From a virus, in IMG/VR virus record IMGVR_UViG_3300032931_001151, positions 150,201 through 214,200 of that record: DNA of 64,000 nt. One strand, 5' to 3'. A program made the translations under genes and the position numbers. Under the pieces are notes generated by a model. That model had not been told where the DNA came from and did no database searches. It saw only the letters and a list, made by a program, of their open reading frames with translations. Shown piece by piece: positions 16,483 to 25,887 of the stretch; within the stretch, counting starts at the first letter, position 1, and the number at the start of each line of letters is the position of its first letter.

Positions 16483-17526
16483 ATGACTACTCAAAATCAA
16501 CCTGATAAAAATATTGTTAACTTTCCATCAGACAAGAATGGGTGTGGATATTATAGAACATTTATACCCTATGGCTATTTAGCTTGTAAATATAATTATA
16601 ATGTTACGAACCTAATGGAATTCGTATTTGATTTAAATTTTATAGCAAGATCGCAATCTATAAGATTTCAACGTCAAGTAACAGAAGCACAAAAGAAAGT
16701 AGTTTTTGAGTATAAAAAAGTAATTCAACGAGTTGGCGCAAAAACTAAGTTAATTTACGAGATTGACGATAATGTACATGAAATTATGCCGTCCAATATA
16801 GTAGCATATCAATTCTACACCGAGACGAAAAAGAATAATATGCTTCAGATTATGAGGAATGTTGATAAAGTAACCTTTAGTACACAATTCCTTAAAGATT
16901 ATTACAAAGAGAGATTTGGCATTGAAAATTCTATAGTTGTTCCAAATTATCTACCAAAATTCCTTTGGGGTGGAGCCGGTAAGAGAGATAAGTACAAAAA
17001 AGGATCAAAGCCAAGAATTTTATGGGCAGGTTCCGCCTCGCACGTAGGAAAAGGGGGAGATTTAGAATTCTTATTACCTTTAATTAAGAAGACGAAGGAT
17101 GAGTTTGAATGGGTATTCTTTGGTGTAATTCCCCCAGAATTAACTGGTCAATTTGAATTCCACAATTGGTCGGATTTTTATTCTTATCCCGCCGCACTAG
17201 ACGCTATTAATGCGGATATAGCTTTAGCTCCAATTTGTGATAATGCTTTCAATTATGGAAAATCCGATTTGAAATTGCTTGAATATGCGGCATTAGGTCT
17301 TCCCGGAGTATACTCATCAATAGGTGATGGTCTAGGCCCATACGATCTAGTTGAAGGTATTCCATGTGTTAAAAATAATATGGATGAGTGGTATCAAGCT
17401 ATTAAAGGGCTAACTAGCGATCAAGCAAAATGGGATGCGGCACTTCAAGCATCACAAAGAGAATTATCAAAGCGTTGGTTAGAGGATGAGAGTAATATAA
17501 AAGTTTACCACGATGTACATTCTTGA
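16483..17526 (+). CDS. GT-B type glycosyltransferase
   Basis: 347 residues resembling family-4-like glycosyltransferases found in T4-type phages. The N-terminal half has GCGYYRTFIPYGYLACKY (about 20-37) and YEIDDNVHEIMPSN (about 96-109). The C-terminal Rossmann domain has PRILWAGSASHVGKGGDLEF (about 177-196) and the sugar-nucleotide site YGKSDLKLLEYAALGLPGVY (about 259-278), the E-x7-E-like region of GT4. The substrate is unknown; virion protein, host surface or DNA base glycosylation are all possible. AAAGGAA precedes the ATG. It heads a rightward set that runs toward the DNA polymerase gene. Confidence 0.85.
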   Translation: MTTQNQPDKNIVNFPSDKNGCGYYRTFIPYGYLACKYNYNVTNLMEFVFDLNFIARSQSIRFQRQVTEAQKKVVFEYKKVIQRVGAKTKLIYEIDDNVHEIMPSNIVAYQFYTETKKNNMLQIMRNVDKVTFSTQFLKDYYKERFGIENSIVVPNYLPKFLWGGAGKRDKYKKGSKPRILWAGSASHVGKGGDLEFLLPLIKKTKDEFEWVFFGVIPPELTGQFEFHNWSDFYSYPAALDAINADIALAPICDNAFNYGKSDLKLLEYAALGLPGVYSSIGDGLGPYDLVEGIPCVKNNMDEWYQAIKGLTSDQAKWDAALQASQRELSKRWLEDESNIKVYHDVHS

Positions 17527-17541
17527 TAAAAGGAATATAAA

Positions 17542-17943
17542 ATGGATGACCCAACGAATGTATTAGTTGACCAAGAAGTATCCGATGCCATATCAAAAAG
17601 ATGTGCTGAAGAAAAAAGAAAAGAAGAAATTCGTCAAGAAATGAAGATGGCAGACGCAAGAGCGAAAATGAAAAATAAAAATGTTGTAAATGATGCAAAA
17701 GTAATAGCTCAACCATCGGAAATTGTCCAACCAACAAAAAAAGAAGAAATTTCCGAGCCGATTAAGGTAGAAAACGGAGAAGAGTTGGTAACTAAACAAA
17801 AATTAGTGGAAGTTGTTGGCGGAATAAACAAAAGTTTTGCATGGTTAGAGAAGTTTATACAAGCACAAAATACGCAAAATGCAAAAGTTAATAAATTTAT
17901 TTCAGATATTTCAAAGGCAATTGAAGAATATAATAAAAAGTAA
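17542..17943 (+). CDS. Coiled-coil hypothetical protein
   Basis: 133 residues, highly charged and almost wholly helical: KRCAEEKRKEEIRQEMKMAD near the N-terminus, a Pro/Ser/Glu linker, then a C-terminal heptad-like helix (LVEVVGGINKSFAWLEKFIQ). AAAGGAA stands before the ATG, 15 bases after the glycosyltransferase stop, so it is co-transcribed. No family recognised; it may be a small adaptor or virion assembly factor. Confidence 0.75.
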   Translation: MDDPTNVLVDQEVSDAISKRCAEEKRKEEIRQEMKMADARAKMKNKNVVNDAKVIAQPSEIVQPTKKEEISEPIKVENGEELVTKQKLVEVVGGINKSFAWLEKFIQAQNTQNAKVNKFISDISKAIEEYNKK

Positions 17944-18003
17944 TTTCTATTTTTGATTTTGGATTTATATTATGGTCATCACCTAATGAAAAGGAGTATA
18001 TGT

Positions 18004-18393
18004 ATGGGTAAAAAACCTAACGACGTTGAAGAAGATAAGAAACCACCAAAACCAAAGAAAATTTTTATGTTAACATATGAATTTTGGGACGATGGCGAAG
18101 TGACTTGTTCTAGAATAGAAAAGGTCCCTCAAGAAAGAGGTGCTCCAAAAAATCTTCCTTATTTTGAAGAGAATAAATTAGATTTTGTTACTTCTCTTAA
18201 GTCAAGGTTGGCCAAGGATAAATATGAAATTTTCCAAGAGGTTATAAAAGCAATTTCAATAACGGAAGATGAAATTAAGCATTTTTATGCTCCAACTACA
18301 AAAAAAGTAATGACCAAAGAGGACGCTGATATAGTTAGCGAAGTTAACAAAAAAGATTCTAAAGTAGATGGGTTTGATTTTGAAGAAAAATGA
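18004..18393 (+). CDS. Small acidic protein upstream of DNA polymerase
   Basis: 129 residues from the ATG at 18004, chosen because AAGGAG lies 7 bases before it; a longer frame from 17953 has no RBS. The protein starts with a Lys/Pro/Asp stretch, has FMLTYEFWDDGEVTCSRIEK, and ends DGFDFEEK, an acidic aromatic tail like that of gp32 and of proteins that dock on gp45 or gp32. T4 has RegA just before gene 43, but this is not RegA (that gene is at 35806). Function unknown; a replication-linked role is inferred only from its place and tail. Confidence 0.75.
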   Translation: MGKKPNDVEEDKKPPKPKKIFMLTYEFWDDGEVTCSRIEKVPQERGAPKNLPYFEENKLDFVTSLKSRLAKDKYEIFQEVIKAISITEDEIKHFYAPTTKKVMTKEDADIVSEVNKKDSKVDGFDFEEK

Positions 18394-18472
18394 AATAATT
18401 TAAAATTATTTAAAATTATTTAAAATTATTTAAAATTATTTAAAATTATTTAAAATTATTTAAAATTATTTA
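18394..18472. repeat. 10-bp tandem repeat (TAAAATTATT)
   Basis: Seven perfect copies of TAAAATTATT occupy 18401-18470, with a partial copy on the left. The repeat lies between a small gene and DNA polymerase, just before a terminator. With a period near one helical turn and in-phase A/T runs, it should form curved, easily melted DNA. It could be an origin or a protein-binding array; it could also be slippage-prone filler. Confidence 0.95.
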
Positions 18473-18508
18473 AATAAAGGGGAAGTAAATCTTCCCCTTT
18501 ATTTTTTT
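18473..18508 (+). terminator. Rho-independent terminator
   Basis: A 10-bp GC-containing stem (18476-18485 with 18491-18500), extended by A/T pairs, 5-base loop, then a run of seven T. It closes the glycosyltransferase transcript ahead of gene 43. Confidence 0.88.
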
Positions 18509-18573
18509 GTTCTTGGATGTTAAATAGGTAATACATCAAGACGAAACCCCGTCTTACTCAATAGGATATAAAA

Positions 18574-21450
18574 ATGTATTCATCTATCTACTTTAATAGG
18601 TCTAAATCTATAATCCATCTATGGGAATATATTGATGGAGTAAAAACCCATAATACATTTGAGGCTCCACTCTATTTTTACAAACAAGATAAAGATGGTC
18701 CTTTTACTTCAATATATGGCGAAAAACTAAAAAAAGTTGAATGTAAAACATATAACGAATATCAAGAGAAGATTGAAAATCTCAAAAAGATGGGTAAAAA
18801 GTTATATGAATCCGACGTTTCAATAGATTCTAAATTTATTATTGATCATTACATAGGACAAGATTTACAACCACCAAAATTCAATATACACTTTATTGAT
18901 ATTGAGGTTCATTCTGAGGATGGATTTCCTTCACCCGACGAAGCAAAACATCCTATTACGGTTATAACCGTGTGGTCAACAAAGCACGAAAAATTTTTCA
19001 TTTTTGCTGAAAAAGATTTTGAAGTTAATTTTCTTCGTGAAGGTGAGAGTTGTCAAAAAATAATTTGCTCCGATGAGGCTGGCAGATTAAGGGAATTCGT
19101 TAATTTTATCAATGAAGAGCATCCGGATGTGATTTCCGGGTGGAACTCGGATGGATTTGATATACCATATATTATTCGTAGAACAGAACAATTATGTGGA
19201 GAACGATGGGTAAAAAAGTTAAGTCCTATTGGGGTAGTTAGAGAAGTGGAAATGACCGTAGGAAAAGGTGCAAACAAAAAGAAAGAAAAAAGATTCATAA
19301 TTGGGGGAATTAATTGTCTTGATCTATTATGGGTTTATAGAAATTATACTTTCTCGGATAGAGAAAACTATAGATTGGGATATATAGCCGAACTTGAGAT
19401 AGGGGAAACGAAGCTTGAGTATGACGGATCTTTGTCGGATCTATATAAAGACTGGCAAAAGTATATGGAATATAACGTTCAAGATACTCGTCTTTTAAAA
19501 TTAATTGAACAAAAACTTGGATATCTTGGTTTATTATTTACCTTTTGTTATGGATGCCGTGTTCCATTTGATCAATATAGTAAAACTACAAGAGTCCTTG
19601 ATGGGGCTTTTATCTCGGAACTATCAAGAGAAGGCATAATTCTCCCCGATGTAAATAGAGACATCACGGACGTTCAATATCCTGGTGGGTTCGTGAAGGA
19701 TCCGGATAGAGGTGTTCACGATTGGATTATGTCGTTTGACGCAACCTCGCTTTATCCATCAATTATGATGAATTGGAATATAAGCCCCGAAACTAAATAT
19801 GCCGTATTAAATAAGAAATTTATTGATGCTACCGTTGAAGCATATCGTGGGGTTTCGCTTAACGATGATTTAAAATTTAATCTTCCGGGAAAAGCACAAA
19901 ATAAAACAATTTATGAAATAGTATCATATGTAAGACAAAAAGGATTGAAAGAGGTAAACAAAGAAGACGGTGGAATACATGGTTTATTTAATGACGAACC
20001 TATAAAGCACATAACAAATGCTTTAGCTAATCTTCCATATGAAAACATTGAGGTATATTTTAATAATGAATTAACTAACATAGTTAATGTCGTAAAGATT
20101 ATAAAAGATAAGAACTTATGTCTATCTGGAAATGGGATTTTATATACTCAAGATAAGATCGGGGTTATTCCAAGATTCGTTAAAATATGGTTTGATAAGA
20201 GAAAAGAATATAAAAAGAAAATGCTTGAAGCCGAAACTCTAGGTGATAAAGATAAGAAGAAATACTACGATTTACTCCAATTAAATTTTAAGATTCTAAT
20301 TAATAGCGTATATGGTTATTTAGGTACTTGCCATTCAAGGTTCTACGATTTTGATAATGCTGTGGCGGTTACGATAAATGGTCAAAATATTATTAAAGAT
20401 GCATCATATTCTATTGAAAACTTCTTTCTTAATAAATGGTCAACCCATTTCATGGGAGAAAAGTTAAAAGCAAGTAACTTTGAAGGTGTTATTACATATA
20501 ACGATACGGATAGCGTATATGTAAATGGTGGAAGAATTATTAATAGTATTAAAGCAATAGACATGAACTCTTATGACATGAATAAAATAAAGAACTTTAT
20601 AATATTTGGAAAGCCATATTCCAATGAAGATTTGTACGATATCCACGAAGAAAAAGGTAAGAAGAATCTAAAAATAAAAGAACAATTTAAAAAATTAGAA
20701 GATAACGCTAAAAGTATTCAAAATATTATTCAAAAACTTATAACGGACTCCATGATACATTTAACGACTATAAAATTTAATTGTAAAGAAAATAAAATCT
20801 TCTTCAAGAGAGAGGCGGTTGCAAGGCGAGCTGGGTTCTTACAACGAAAGAGATATGTTGCATGGGTTCTTAATAATGAAGGAGTTGAATGTGATAAGAT
20901 GAAATGTGTTGGGGTTGAAATGGTTAGATCTTCAACCCCATTATTCATTCAAGATGTTCTTGAAGATGTTGTTTTTGATATGTTGAAGTATAAATCTCTT
21001 GAAAAAAGCGATGAAAAGGTAAAAGATATTAGAGATAAATTTCTTAAGGCTCCTATAGAACAAATCTCATTTCCAAGAGGTATTCATGGGATGGACAAAT
21101 ATGAAGAAGGCGGTGAAAGTGAAAATAAATCCCAACCCATTCATGTTAGAGCGTCTATGTTATATAATGATATGATAAGTTCAAATCCTATACTTAAAAA
21201 TAAATATAATTTAATTAAGAATGATTCAAAGTTAAAATTCATATATATGAAACCATCGGCTATCTTTAGATCAAATGTTATTGCTTTCGTCGATAAATGG
21301 CCTAAAGAGTTTAATCTTGAAGCCAATATTGATAAAGATTTACAATTTGAAAAGACTTTTATTATGCCTATGACACAGTTTTATGAGTTGTTTGGCTGGA
21401 CTATGCCAAATTTAAAAAATGTAGATGTTTCTGATCTATTCGTTTTTTAA
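18574..21450 (+). CDS. 43: gp43 family B DNA polymerase
   Basis: 958 residues (T4 gp43 is 898). Replicative polymerase with proofreading. The 3'-5' exonuclease starts with FIDIEVHSEDG (about 110-120, Exo I), then WNSDGFDIPYI (about 190-200, Exo II) and YNVQDTRLLKLI (about 305-316, Exo III). Polymerase motifs: DATSLYPSIM (motif A, about 388-397), LNFKILINSVYGYLG (motif B) and YNDTDSVYV (motif C, catalytic Asp pair). The C-terminus ends MPNLKNVDVSDLFVF, where T4 has its clamp-binding tail. The start ATG follows TAGGAT. An antisense frame of 480 residues beyond the 3' end is a separate real gene. Confidence 0.97.
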   Translation: MYSSIYFNRSKSIIHLWEYIDGVKTHNTFEAPLYFYKQDKDGPFTSIYGEKLKKVECKTYNEYQEKIENLKKMGKKLYESDVSIDSKFIIDHYIGQDLQPPKFNIHFIDIEVHSEDGFPSPDEAKHPITVITVWSTKHEKFFIFAEKDFEVNFLREGESCQKIICSDEAGRLREFVNFINEEHPDVISGWNSDGFDIPYIIRRTEQLCGERWVKKLSPIGVVREVEMTVGKGANKKKEKRFIIGGINCLDLLWVYRNYTFSDRENYRLGYIAELEIGETKLEYDGSLSDLYKDWQKYMEYNVQDTRLLKLIEQKLGYLGLLFTFCYGCRVPFDQYSKTTRVLDGAFISELSREGIILPDVNRDITDVQYPGGFVKDPDRGVHDWIMSFDATSLYPSIMMNWNISPETKYAVLNKKFIDATVEAYRGVSLNDDLKFNLPGKAQNKTIYEIVSYVRQKGLKEVNKEDGGIHGLFNDEPIKHITNALANLPYENIEVYFNNELTNIVNVVKIIKDKNLCLSGNGILYTQDKIGVIPRFVKIWFDKRKEYKKKMLEAETLGDKDKKKYYDLLQLNFKILINSVYGYLGTCHSRFYDFDNAVAVTINGQNIIKDASYSIENFFLNKWSTHFMGEKLKASNFEGVITYNDTDSVYVNGGRIINSIKAIDMNSYDMNKIKNFIIFGKPYSNEDLYDIHEEKGKKNLKIKEQFKKLEDNAKSIQNIIQKLITDSMIHLTTIKFNCKENKIFFKREAVARRAGFLQRKRYVAWVLNNEGVECDKMKCVGVEMVRSSTPLFIQDVLEDVVFDMLKYKSLEKSDEKVKDIRDKFLKAPIEQISFPRGIHGMDKYEEGGESENKSQPIHVRASMLYNDMISSNPILKNKYNLIKNDSKLKFIYMKPSAIFRSNVIAFVDKWPKEFNLEANIDKDLQFEKTFIMPMTQFYELFGWTMPNLKNVDVSDLFVF

Positions 21451-21451
21451 A

Positions 21452-22894
21452 TTATTTTATATCCGGGGTGGATCCTCCCATTTTACTCCAAGTATCACCC
21501 GCTTGTTGGAGATAATCATTTAATCCCCCTAATATATTCTTAACAAATCTACCAGATAAAATGCCATCGACTACTTTAAATGAAGCTCCGACAGCTTTAA
21601 GCCAAGCAAACCCTTTAGCATAGTTTACTTTAGATACAAGTTTAGATTCAACGTCTTTAAATTTATTTTGTGGCTTTCCTTTACTAATAACAAATGCTTT
21701 AGTTAAAGGTTTGTTATTAATAGAGTTATCAATAATTTTTGCTTTTGTATTTCCATCAAAATTAACCAATTGAATATGCATCATCTTCGTTCCCGAAGAT
21801 TTAGCTTCTTTAGTATCTTCAATTTGCGCTTTAATATCAACTATTTCTTTAATTGCTTCTTCAAATTGCGGACTACTAGCTTTTTCTTCCAAAGCTTTTC
21901 TTAAAGCGGTATTTCCCATAACTTTTGTATACATAACATCGGTTTTTTCTTTTTGTATAGCATCCGCATTAACTTTAGTATTTAAAGGCGATCCACTTTT
22001 TAGATTAGAACATATTTGTGCTATTTTATTCTCATATATAGTTGTAGCCTTTTCAACATTTCTATCTGCTTGATAATATCCGAATTGAATACATTCCGTA
22101 ATAGTCGCCCTATCTAATATTAAATCAACTAATTTTACTACCACTTCTTTTCCCTTTTCTGGTCCGTCAGTATATACTACTTTAGCCGTTCCATTTTTTT
22201 CGTCAATATATTTAGGTGGAAGTTTATTATCTTTAGTATCAATTGGGGGTTTCGGGTCTTCAATTTGTTTGGGGTCTTCCGAGGTGGAATCAGGAGTAGA
22301 GGTCGGAGCATTGAGATCTTCCGCCGCTTCGTAAAACAAAGACGATATATGTTCTTTTAACTCTTTGATATTATTATCTTTAGGCGCATTCATATCAACG
22401 AACTTCACATGATACTTATCAATTTTAATCTTTCCTTCTAATTGTTCTGGTTTTTTGAGTTTATTTAATAGCGTTTCGGTGTCAACGTACCATACCATAT
22501 CTCCGGGAGTAGCATCTTTTGATGTTGACATAGTTTCAGAATCTTCCGCTTCTTTCATATAAAAAGATTCGCTCACTACTTTTTTAATTTTACTTTTTAT
22601 TTTTTTCTTTTTTGTTTTCTTATCAACCATAGATTTAGGTCCAATTACTTTTGTAATCTCGTCATGAGTCGGAGACTGGCTAATGGGTGTATCATCTATT
22701 TTTCCGCCAACTTGAGTTACTTTTTTATCCATACTAATTTTGTTCAATGCGTCTCCTACTACTAAAGAGGGATTATCAAATCCAGATTTTATATCACTTA
22801 CGGCACCTTTAAATTTACTCCAAATTCCTTCCTTTTTATTAGAATCCGCCTCATTTTTTTGTTCTTCTAATAATGTCTTGAAAAAGTCTTCCAT
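21452..22894 (-). CDS. Large hypothetical protein, possibly virion-associated
   Basis: 480 residues, Lys/Asp/Thr-rich. It begins with a helical stretch (DFFKTLLEEQKNEADSNKKE), has a very basic patch KKTKKKKIKSKIKK around 92-105, a Pro/Thr/Asp-rich linker around 205-230, and an ordered-looking C-terminal half ending with a Gly-rich amphipathic segment (SGRFVKNILGGLNDYLQQAG). The mix of linkers and basic patch is like internal head or DNA-associated phage proteins. It ends one base after the polymerase stop, on the other strand, and is divergent from uvsX. No TATAAATA precedes it, only GAGGAT as RBS. Family not recognised. Confidence 0.72.
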   Translation of the reverse strand: MEDFFKTLLEEQKNEADSNKKEGIWSKFKGAVSDIKSGFDNPSLVVGDALNKISMDKKVTQVGGKIDDTPISQSPTHDEITKVIGPKSMVDKKTKKKKIKSKIKKVVSESFYMKEAEDSETMSTSKDATPGDMVWYVDTETLLNKLKKPEQLEGKIKIDKYHVKFVDMNAPKDNNIKELKEHISSLFYEAAEDLNAPTSTPDSTSEDPKQIEDPKPPIDTKDNKLPPKYIDEKNGTAKVVYTDGPEKGKEVVVKLVDLILDRATITECIQFGYYQADRNVEKATTIYENKIAQICSNLKSGSPLNTKVNADAIQKEKTDVMYTKVMGNTALRKALEEKASSPQFEEAIKEIVDIKAQIEDTKEAKSSGTKMMHIQLVNFDGNTKAKIIDNSINNKPLTKAFVISKGKPQNKFKDVESKLVSKVNYAKGFAWLKAVGASFKVVDGILSGRFVKNILGGLNDYLQQAGDTWSKMGGSTPDIK

Positions 22895-22926
22895 TTTATC
22901 CTCATTTTAGTGATACCAAGTTTGTA

Positions 22927-22955
22927 TTGGTTTTTGGATTTATGTGCGATATAAT
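22927..22955 (+). promoter_or_regulatory. Candidate sigma-70 promoter of uvsX
   Basis: TTGGTT, 17-base spacer, TATAAT, with the -10 box 37 bases before the uvsX start codon. Confidence 0.5.
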
Positions 22956-22992
22956 AACTACAATTCATATTTATACAAAAGGAGAAATTGAT

Positions 22993-24150
22993 ATGGCTAG
23001 AAAATCATCCACCCCAGAAGATGGCGAAGCAAAACAAAGTAAGTCTTTAATTGCAGATTTCTTAAAGAAATCACAAATAAAAGGACTTGAAATGGCGAGT
23101 GTGTTAAGCACTAGTCTTCTTTCAAACGTGTCGGAATGGGTTAGTACCGGTAGTCTATCTCTTAATAAGATAATATCTGGTGATATCTATAAAGGTTTAC
23201 CAAGAGGTAGAATTATGGCCTTTGCTGGACCTTCTGGTGTCGGTAAAACCTATTTACTTATGTCTTCAGCAAGAGAAGCTCAAAAACAAGGATATACTAT
23301 ATTAGTATTAGATTCGGAAAACGCTTTTGACGCTGACTCTTTTCGAAGACTCGGCGGAAATCCTGACGAGGTTCTGCATTTCCCGGTTATAACTGTTACG
23401 GAGTGCCGTAATAAATGTGTTCAAATAATGGACGAATGGATGAAACTTCATCCCGAGTCAAAGTTGTTTATTATAGTGGACTCATTAGGTGGACTAACTA
23501 CGGAAAAGGTATTTGAAGATATAGAAAAGGATGAAGGTAAGGCCGACATGGGTAATAGAGCCAAACAACTTCGTGAGATGGCTAAAGTATTCACTAATTA
23601 TATTGCCAAGCATCAAGCTATCATGATCGTTTCCAATCACACGTATGAGCAACCACCCCCAAATCCAAAAATGCCACCCGTTGTTAAATTTGGTGGCGGT
23701 GAGGGATTTGTATATGCTACTTCTGGCATAGTATTCTTAAAAAAGAGTCAAATCCGTGAAGAAGAAGTTGACGCTCAAGGCAATTCCGTTAAGGTTAAAA
23801 AGGGAAATATTCTCAAAGCAACCGCTGAAAAAAATAGATTCGTCCCAGAAGGCATGGTTGGGGAGATTTATCTTTCGTTTGAAACCGGACTTAATAAGTG
23901 GTATGGATTACTTAATGATGCGCTTGAAGCACAATTAATAACTGAGCCGTCTCAAGGTTGGTATCACTTTGCACACCAAGAAGGCAATGTTAGAAAGAAA
24001 GAATTATATAAAACGGCAAATTGGGTTGGATTAATTGATAAGTTGGCTGAACATATTAGAAATAAATACAAATATACCAAATTTACTACCGATGAAGAGA
24101 TTGAGGCTACCTTGGGGTCAGTAGAAAAAGAAGAAGATAAAGGCGATTGA
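22993..24150 (+). CDS. uvsX: UvsX RecA-like recombinase
   Basis: 385 residues from the ATG at 22993, chosen because AAGGAG lies just before it; a longer frame from 22927 covers the promoter. UvsX catalyses strand exchange that starts recombination-dependent replication. Features: Walker A GPSGVGKTYL (79-88), the RecA-type ILVLDSENAFD (about 105-115), Walker B LFIIVDSLGGL (about 158-168), a DNA-binding loop region around 180-200 (EGKADMGNRAKQLREMAK) and KFGGGEGF. The C-terminus is acidic (EEIEATLGSVEKEEDKGD), as in the family. It leads the set uvsX-41-sigma4-like-59-like-32. Confidence 0.95.
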   Translation: MARKSSTPEDGEAKQSKSLIADFLKKSQIKGLEMASVLSTSLLSNVSEWVSTGSLSLNKIISGDIYKGLPRGRIMAFAGPSGVGKTYLLMSSAREAQKQGYTILVLDSENAFDADSFRRLGGNPDEVLHFPVITVTECRNKCVQIMDEWMKLHPESKLFIIVDSLGGLTTEKVFEDIEKDEGKADMGNRAKQLREMAKVFTNYIAKHQAIMIVSNHTYEQPPPNPKMPPVVKFGGGEGFVYATSGIVFLKKSQIREEEVDAQGNSVKVKKGNILKATAEKNRFVPEGMVGEIYLSFETGLNKWYGLLNDALEAQLITEPSQGWYHFAHQEGNVRKKELYKTANWVGLIDKLAEHIRNKYKYTKFTTDEEIEATLGSVEKEEDKGD

Positions 24151-24205
24151 CATATAGTTATTTTGGAACTATAGTTAGAATTATCAACCAAGGAGGTAGC
24201 GGCGA

Positions 24206-25633
24206 GTGTCGGACAACAATATTCAATATTATATTTTAAACGGGCTTCTATCAATAGAAGATTATGCGTCTAAATATATTGATAAAATAGATGCCTCGCA
24301 TTTTGCAATAGAAATGCGACCAATTATAAAGGGGATTCAGAAGTTCCATTTAAAGAACTTGAAAATCCCCTCAATTGGCATCCTTATTGATAGAGTTATT
24401 CCAGTAATTACGAAAAATGATCCAGAGCAACAACAAAAATGTGAAGATATAATTCAATCCGCAATGGCTATTGAGTTTAAGAAAAATGACTTTTATGATT
24501 GGTTAAAAACGGAAACTAATGAGTTTATCAAGAAACAACGAGTTATTGATGCTTTGATGAAAGCCGTAGATATTGTAAATAACGGTGACGTGGACGAAGC
24601 CAAAAAACTAATGGATGAGGCTTATCAAATTACATTTGATGATAATCTCGGATTAGATTATTTTGGAAATTTAGAAGATAGAATGAAAAGACTTAAAACT
24701 GGAGCAAACATAATTAATACTGGATTAGAAATACTTAATAATATGATTGGTGGTGGTTGGAGAAATAAGTCATTAATAGTGTTTGGTGCTGGAACTAACG
24801 TAGGTAAAACTCTAATTTTAAGTGATATATCATTTAAGTTAATAAAGCAAGGTCTTAACGGATTATATGTAACTCTTGAAATTTATGAAGATAGTTTGGC
24901 GAATAGAATAGATGCTAATTTATCTAATATTGAATTAAGTGAGTTACCTTCAAATGTTGATTATTTAATGCAAAAAATATTAGAAGAAAAGAAAAACGCC
25001 GAAGCTTCGGGTAATCCGTTTGGAAGATTTATTATCAAAGAATTCCCACCTGGCATTAATTGTAATACTATTCTTTCTACCATTAGAGAATTAAATCTTA
25101 AACAAGGATTTAAACCGGATTTCCTTGTGATAGATTATATTGGATTATTGGCTCCAAATGGAAAAACTGCCGATAATTCTTTTACGGATTTAAAGAAAGT
25201 ATCGGAACAAGTTAGAACTCTATCGTCAATGTTGAATATTCCCGTATTTACCGCCCAACAAACAAATCGTGATAGTTACGGGTTGAGTGAAATCGGACTT
25301 GAATCCACCTCGGAATCAATGGGTATACCTTTTACCGCCGATATTATGATTATGTGTTCACGGACGAAAGATATGGAAGAAGAAAATCAAATGTATTGGT
25401 ATATAGCCAAGAGTAGATTTAGTAAAAATAACGTTGGATTCTTTGTAAATGTTGAATATCCATATATGAGAATATCTGAAACTAACGTATCTATCCAAAA
25501 TATATCCCAAAATGTATCTACAAAACCCAAGGCTGAAAAAAGAAAAGTTGAAGTAAACTTTTCTTCTCATTCCCCAAATATTAGCGGAGGCATAGATGAA
25601 ACCGAAGAATGGACAAAGACAATTAACTTATGA
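24206..25633 (+). CDS. 41: gp41 replicative DNA helicase, DnaB-like
   Basis: 475 residues (T4 gp41 is 475). Hexameric 5'-3' helicase of the replisome, partner of the gp61 primase. The N-terminal helical domain is followed by the RecA-like core: FGAGTNVGKTLILSD (about 194-208, Walker A), LYVTLEIYEDSLANRID (about 224-240), FLVIDYIGLLAP (about 307-318, Walker B) and VFTAQQTNRD (about 349-358). The start is GTG at 24206, supported by the strong AAGGAGG 9 bases upstream. A small hairpin (24153-24173) lies between uvsX and this gene. The 3' end overlaps the next gene by 38 bases. Confidence 0.94.
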   Translation: MSDNNIQYYILNGLLSIEDYASKYIDKIDASHFAIEMRPIIKGIQKFHLKNLKIPSIGILIDRVIPVITKNDPEQQQKCEDIIQSAMAIEFKKNDFYDWLKTETNEFIKKQRVIDALMKAVDIVNNGDVDEAKKLMDEAYQITFDDNLGLDYFGNLEDRMKRLKTGANIINTGLEILNNMIGGGWRNKSLIVFGAGTNVGKTLILSDISFKLIKQGLNGLYVTLEIYEDSLANRIDANLSNIELSELPSNVDYLMQKILEEKKNAEASGNPFGRFIIKEFPPGINCNTILSTIRELNLKQGFKPDFLVIDYIGLLAPNGKTADNSFTDLKKVSEQVRTLSSMLNIPVFTAQQTNRDSYGLSEIGLESTSESMGIPFTADIMIMCSRTKDMEEENQMYWYIAKSRFSKNNVGFFVNVEYPYMRISETNVSIQNISQNVSTKPKAEKRKVEVNFSSHSPNISGGIDETEEWTKTINL

Positions 25634-25886
25634 CGAAATAGCTCGTAAGTACGATATGACCCCCGCCAAAGCACATTCGGTGGTCAAACAAGCATACAAT
25701 AAAATGGTCAAAGCATTGATAGAAAGAGAAAAAATAAATATTTTTGATGCAATTTTAGCACTTCGAGAATATTTTAATATGTCAGAGCAAGAAGCATATG
25801 ATAAACTAACCGACGAACATAAAGAATTATTAAAAGAATATGCTATAAAAGAGTTTGATATAAGATCAAAGAAAGGCAAGGCGTAA
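25596..25886 (+). CDS. Sigma region 4-like helix-turn-helix protein
   Basis: 96 residues. LTYDEIARKYDMTPAKAHSV then VKQAYNKMVKAL (about 10-41) closely follows the region 4.2 helix-turn-helix of sigma-70 factors, the part that reads the -35 box and binds the RNA polymerase flap. The rest is two or three helices. T4 gp55 lacks region 4, and gp33 fills that place as coactivator; I found no clear gp33 here, so this protein could do a similar job, though that is inference. AGCGGAGG lies before the ATG, which sits inside the end of gene 41 in another frame. The next gene starts one base after its stop. Confidence 0.75.
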   Translation: MKPKNGQRQLTYDEIARKYDMTPAKAHSVVKQAYNKMVKALIEREKINIFDAILALREYFNMSEQEAYDKLTDEHKELLKEYAIKEFDIRSKKGKA

Positions 25887-25887
25887 A

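Noticed and set aside
18394-18472. CRISPR array
   Set aside because: The 10-bp copies are contiguous without spacers, so it is a simple tandem repeat.
21452-22894. Extension of the polymerase region or an intein
   Set aside because: The polymerase has all motifs and a proper end; the next frame is on the opposite strand with its own RBS and does not resemble Hint domains.
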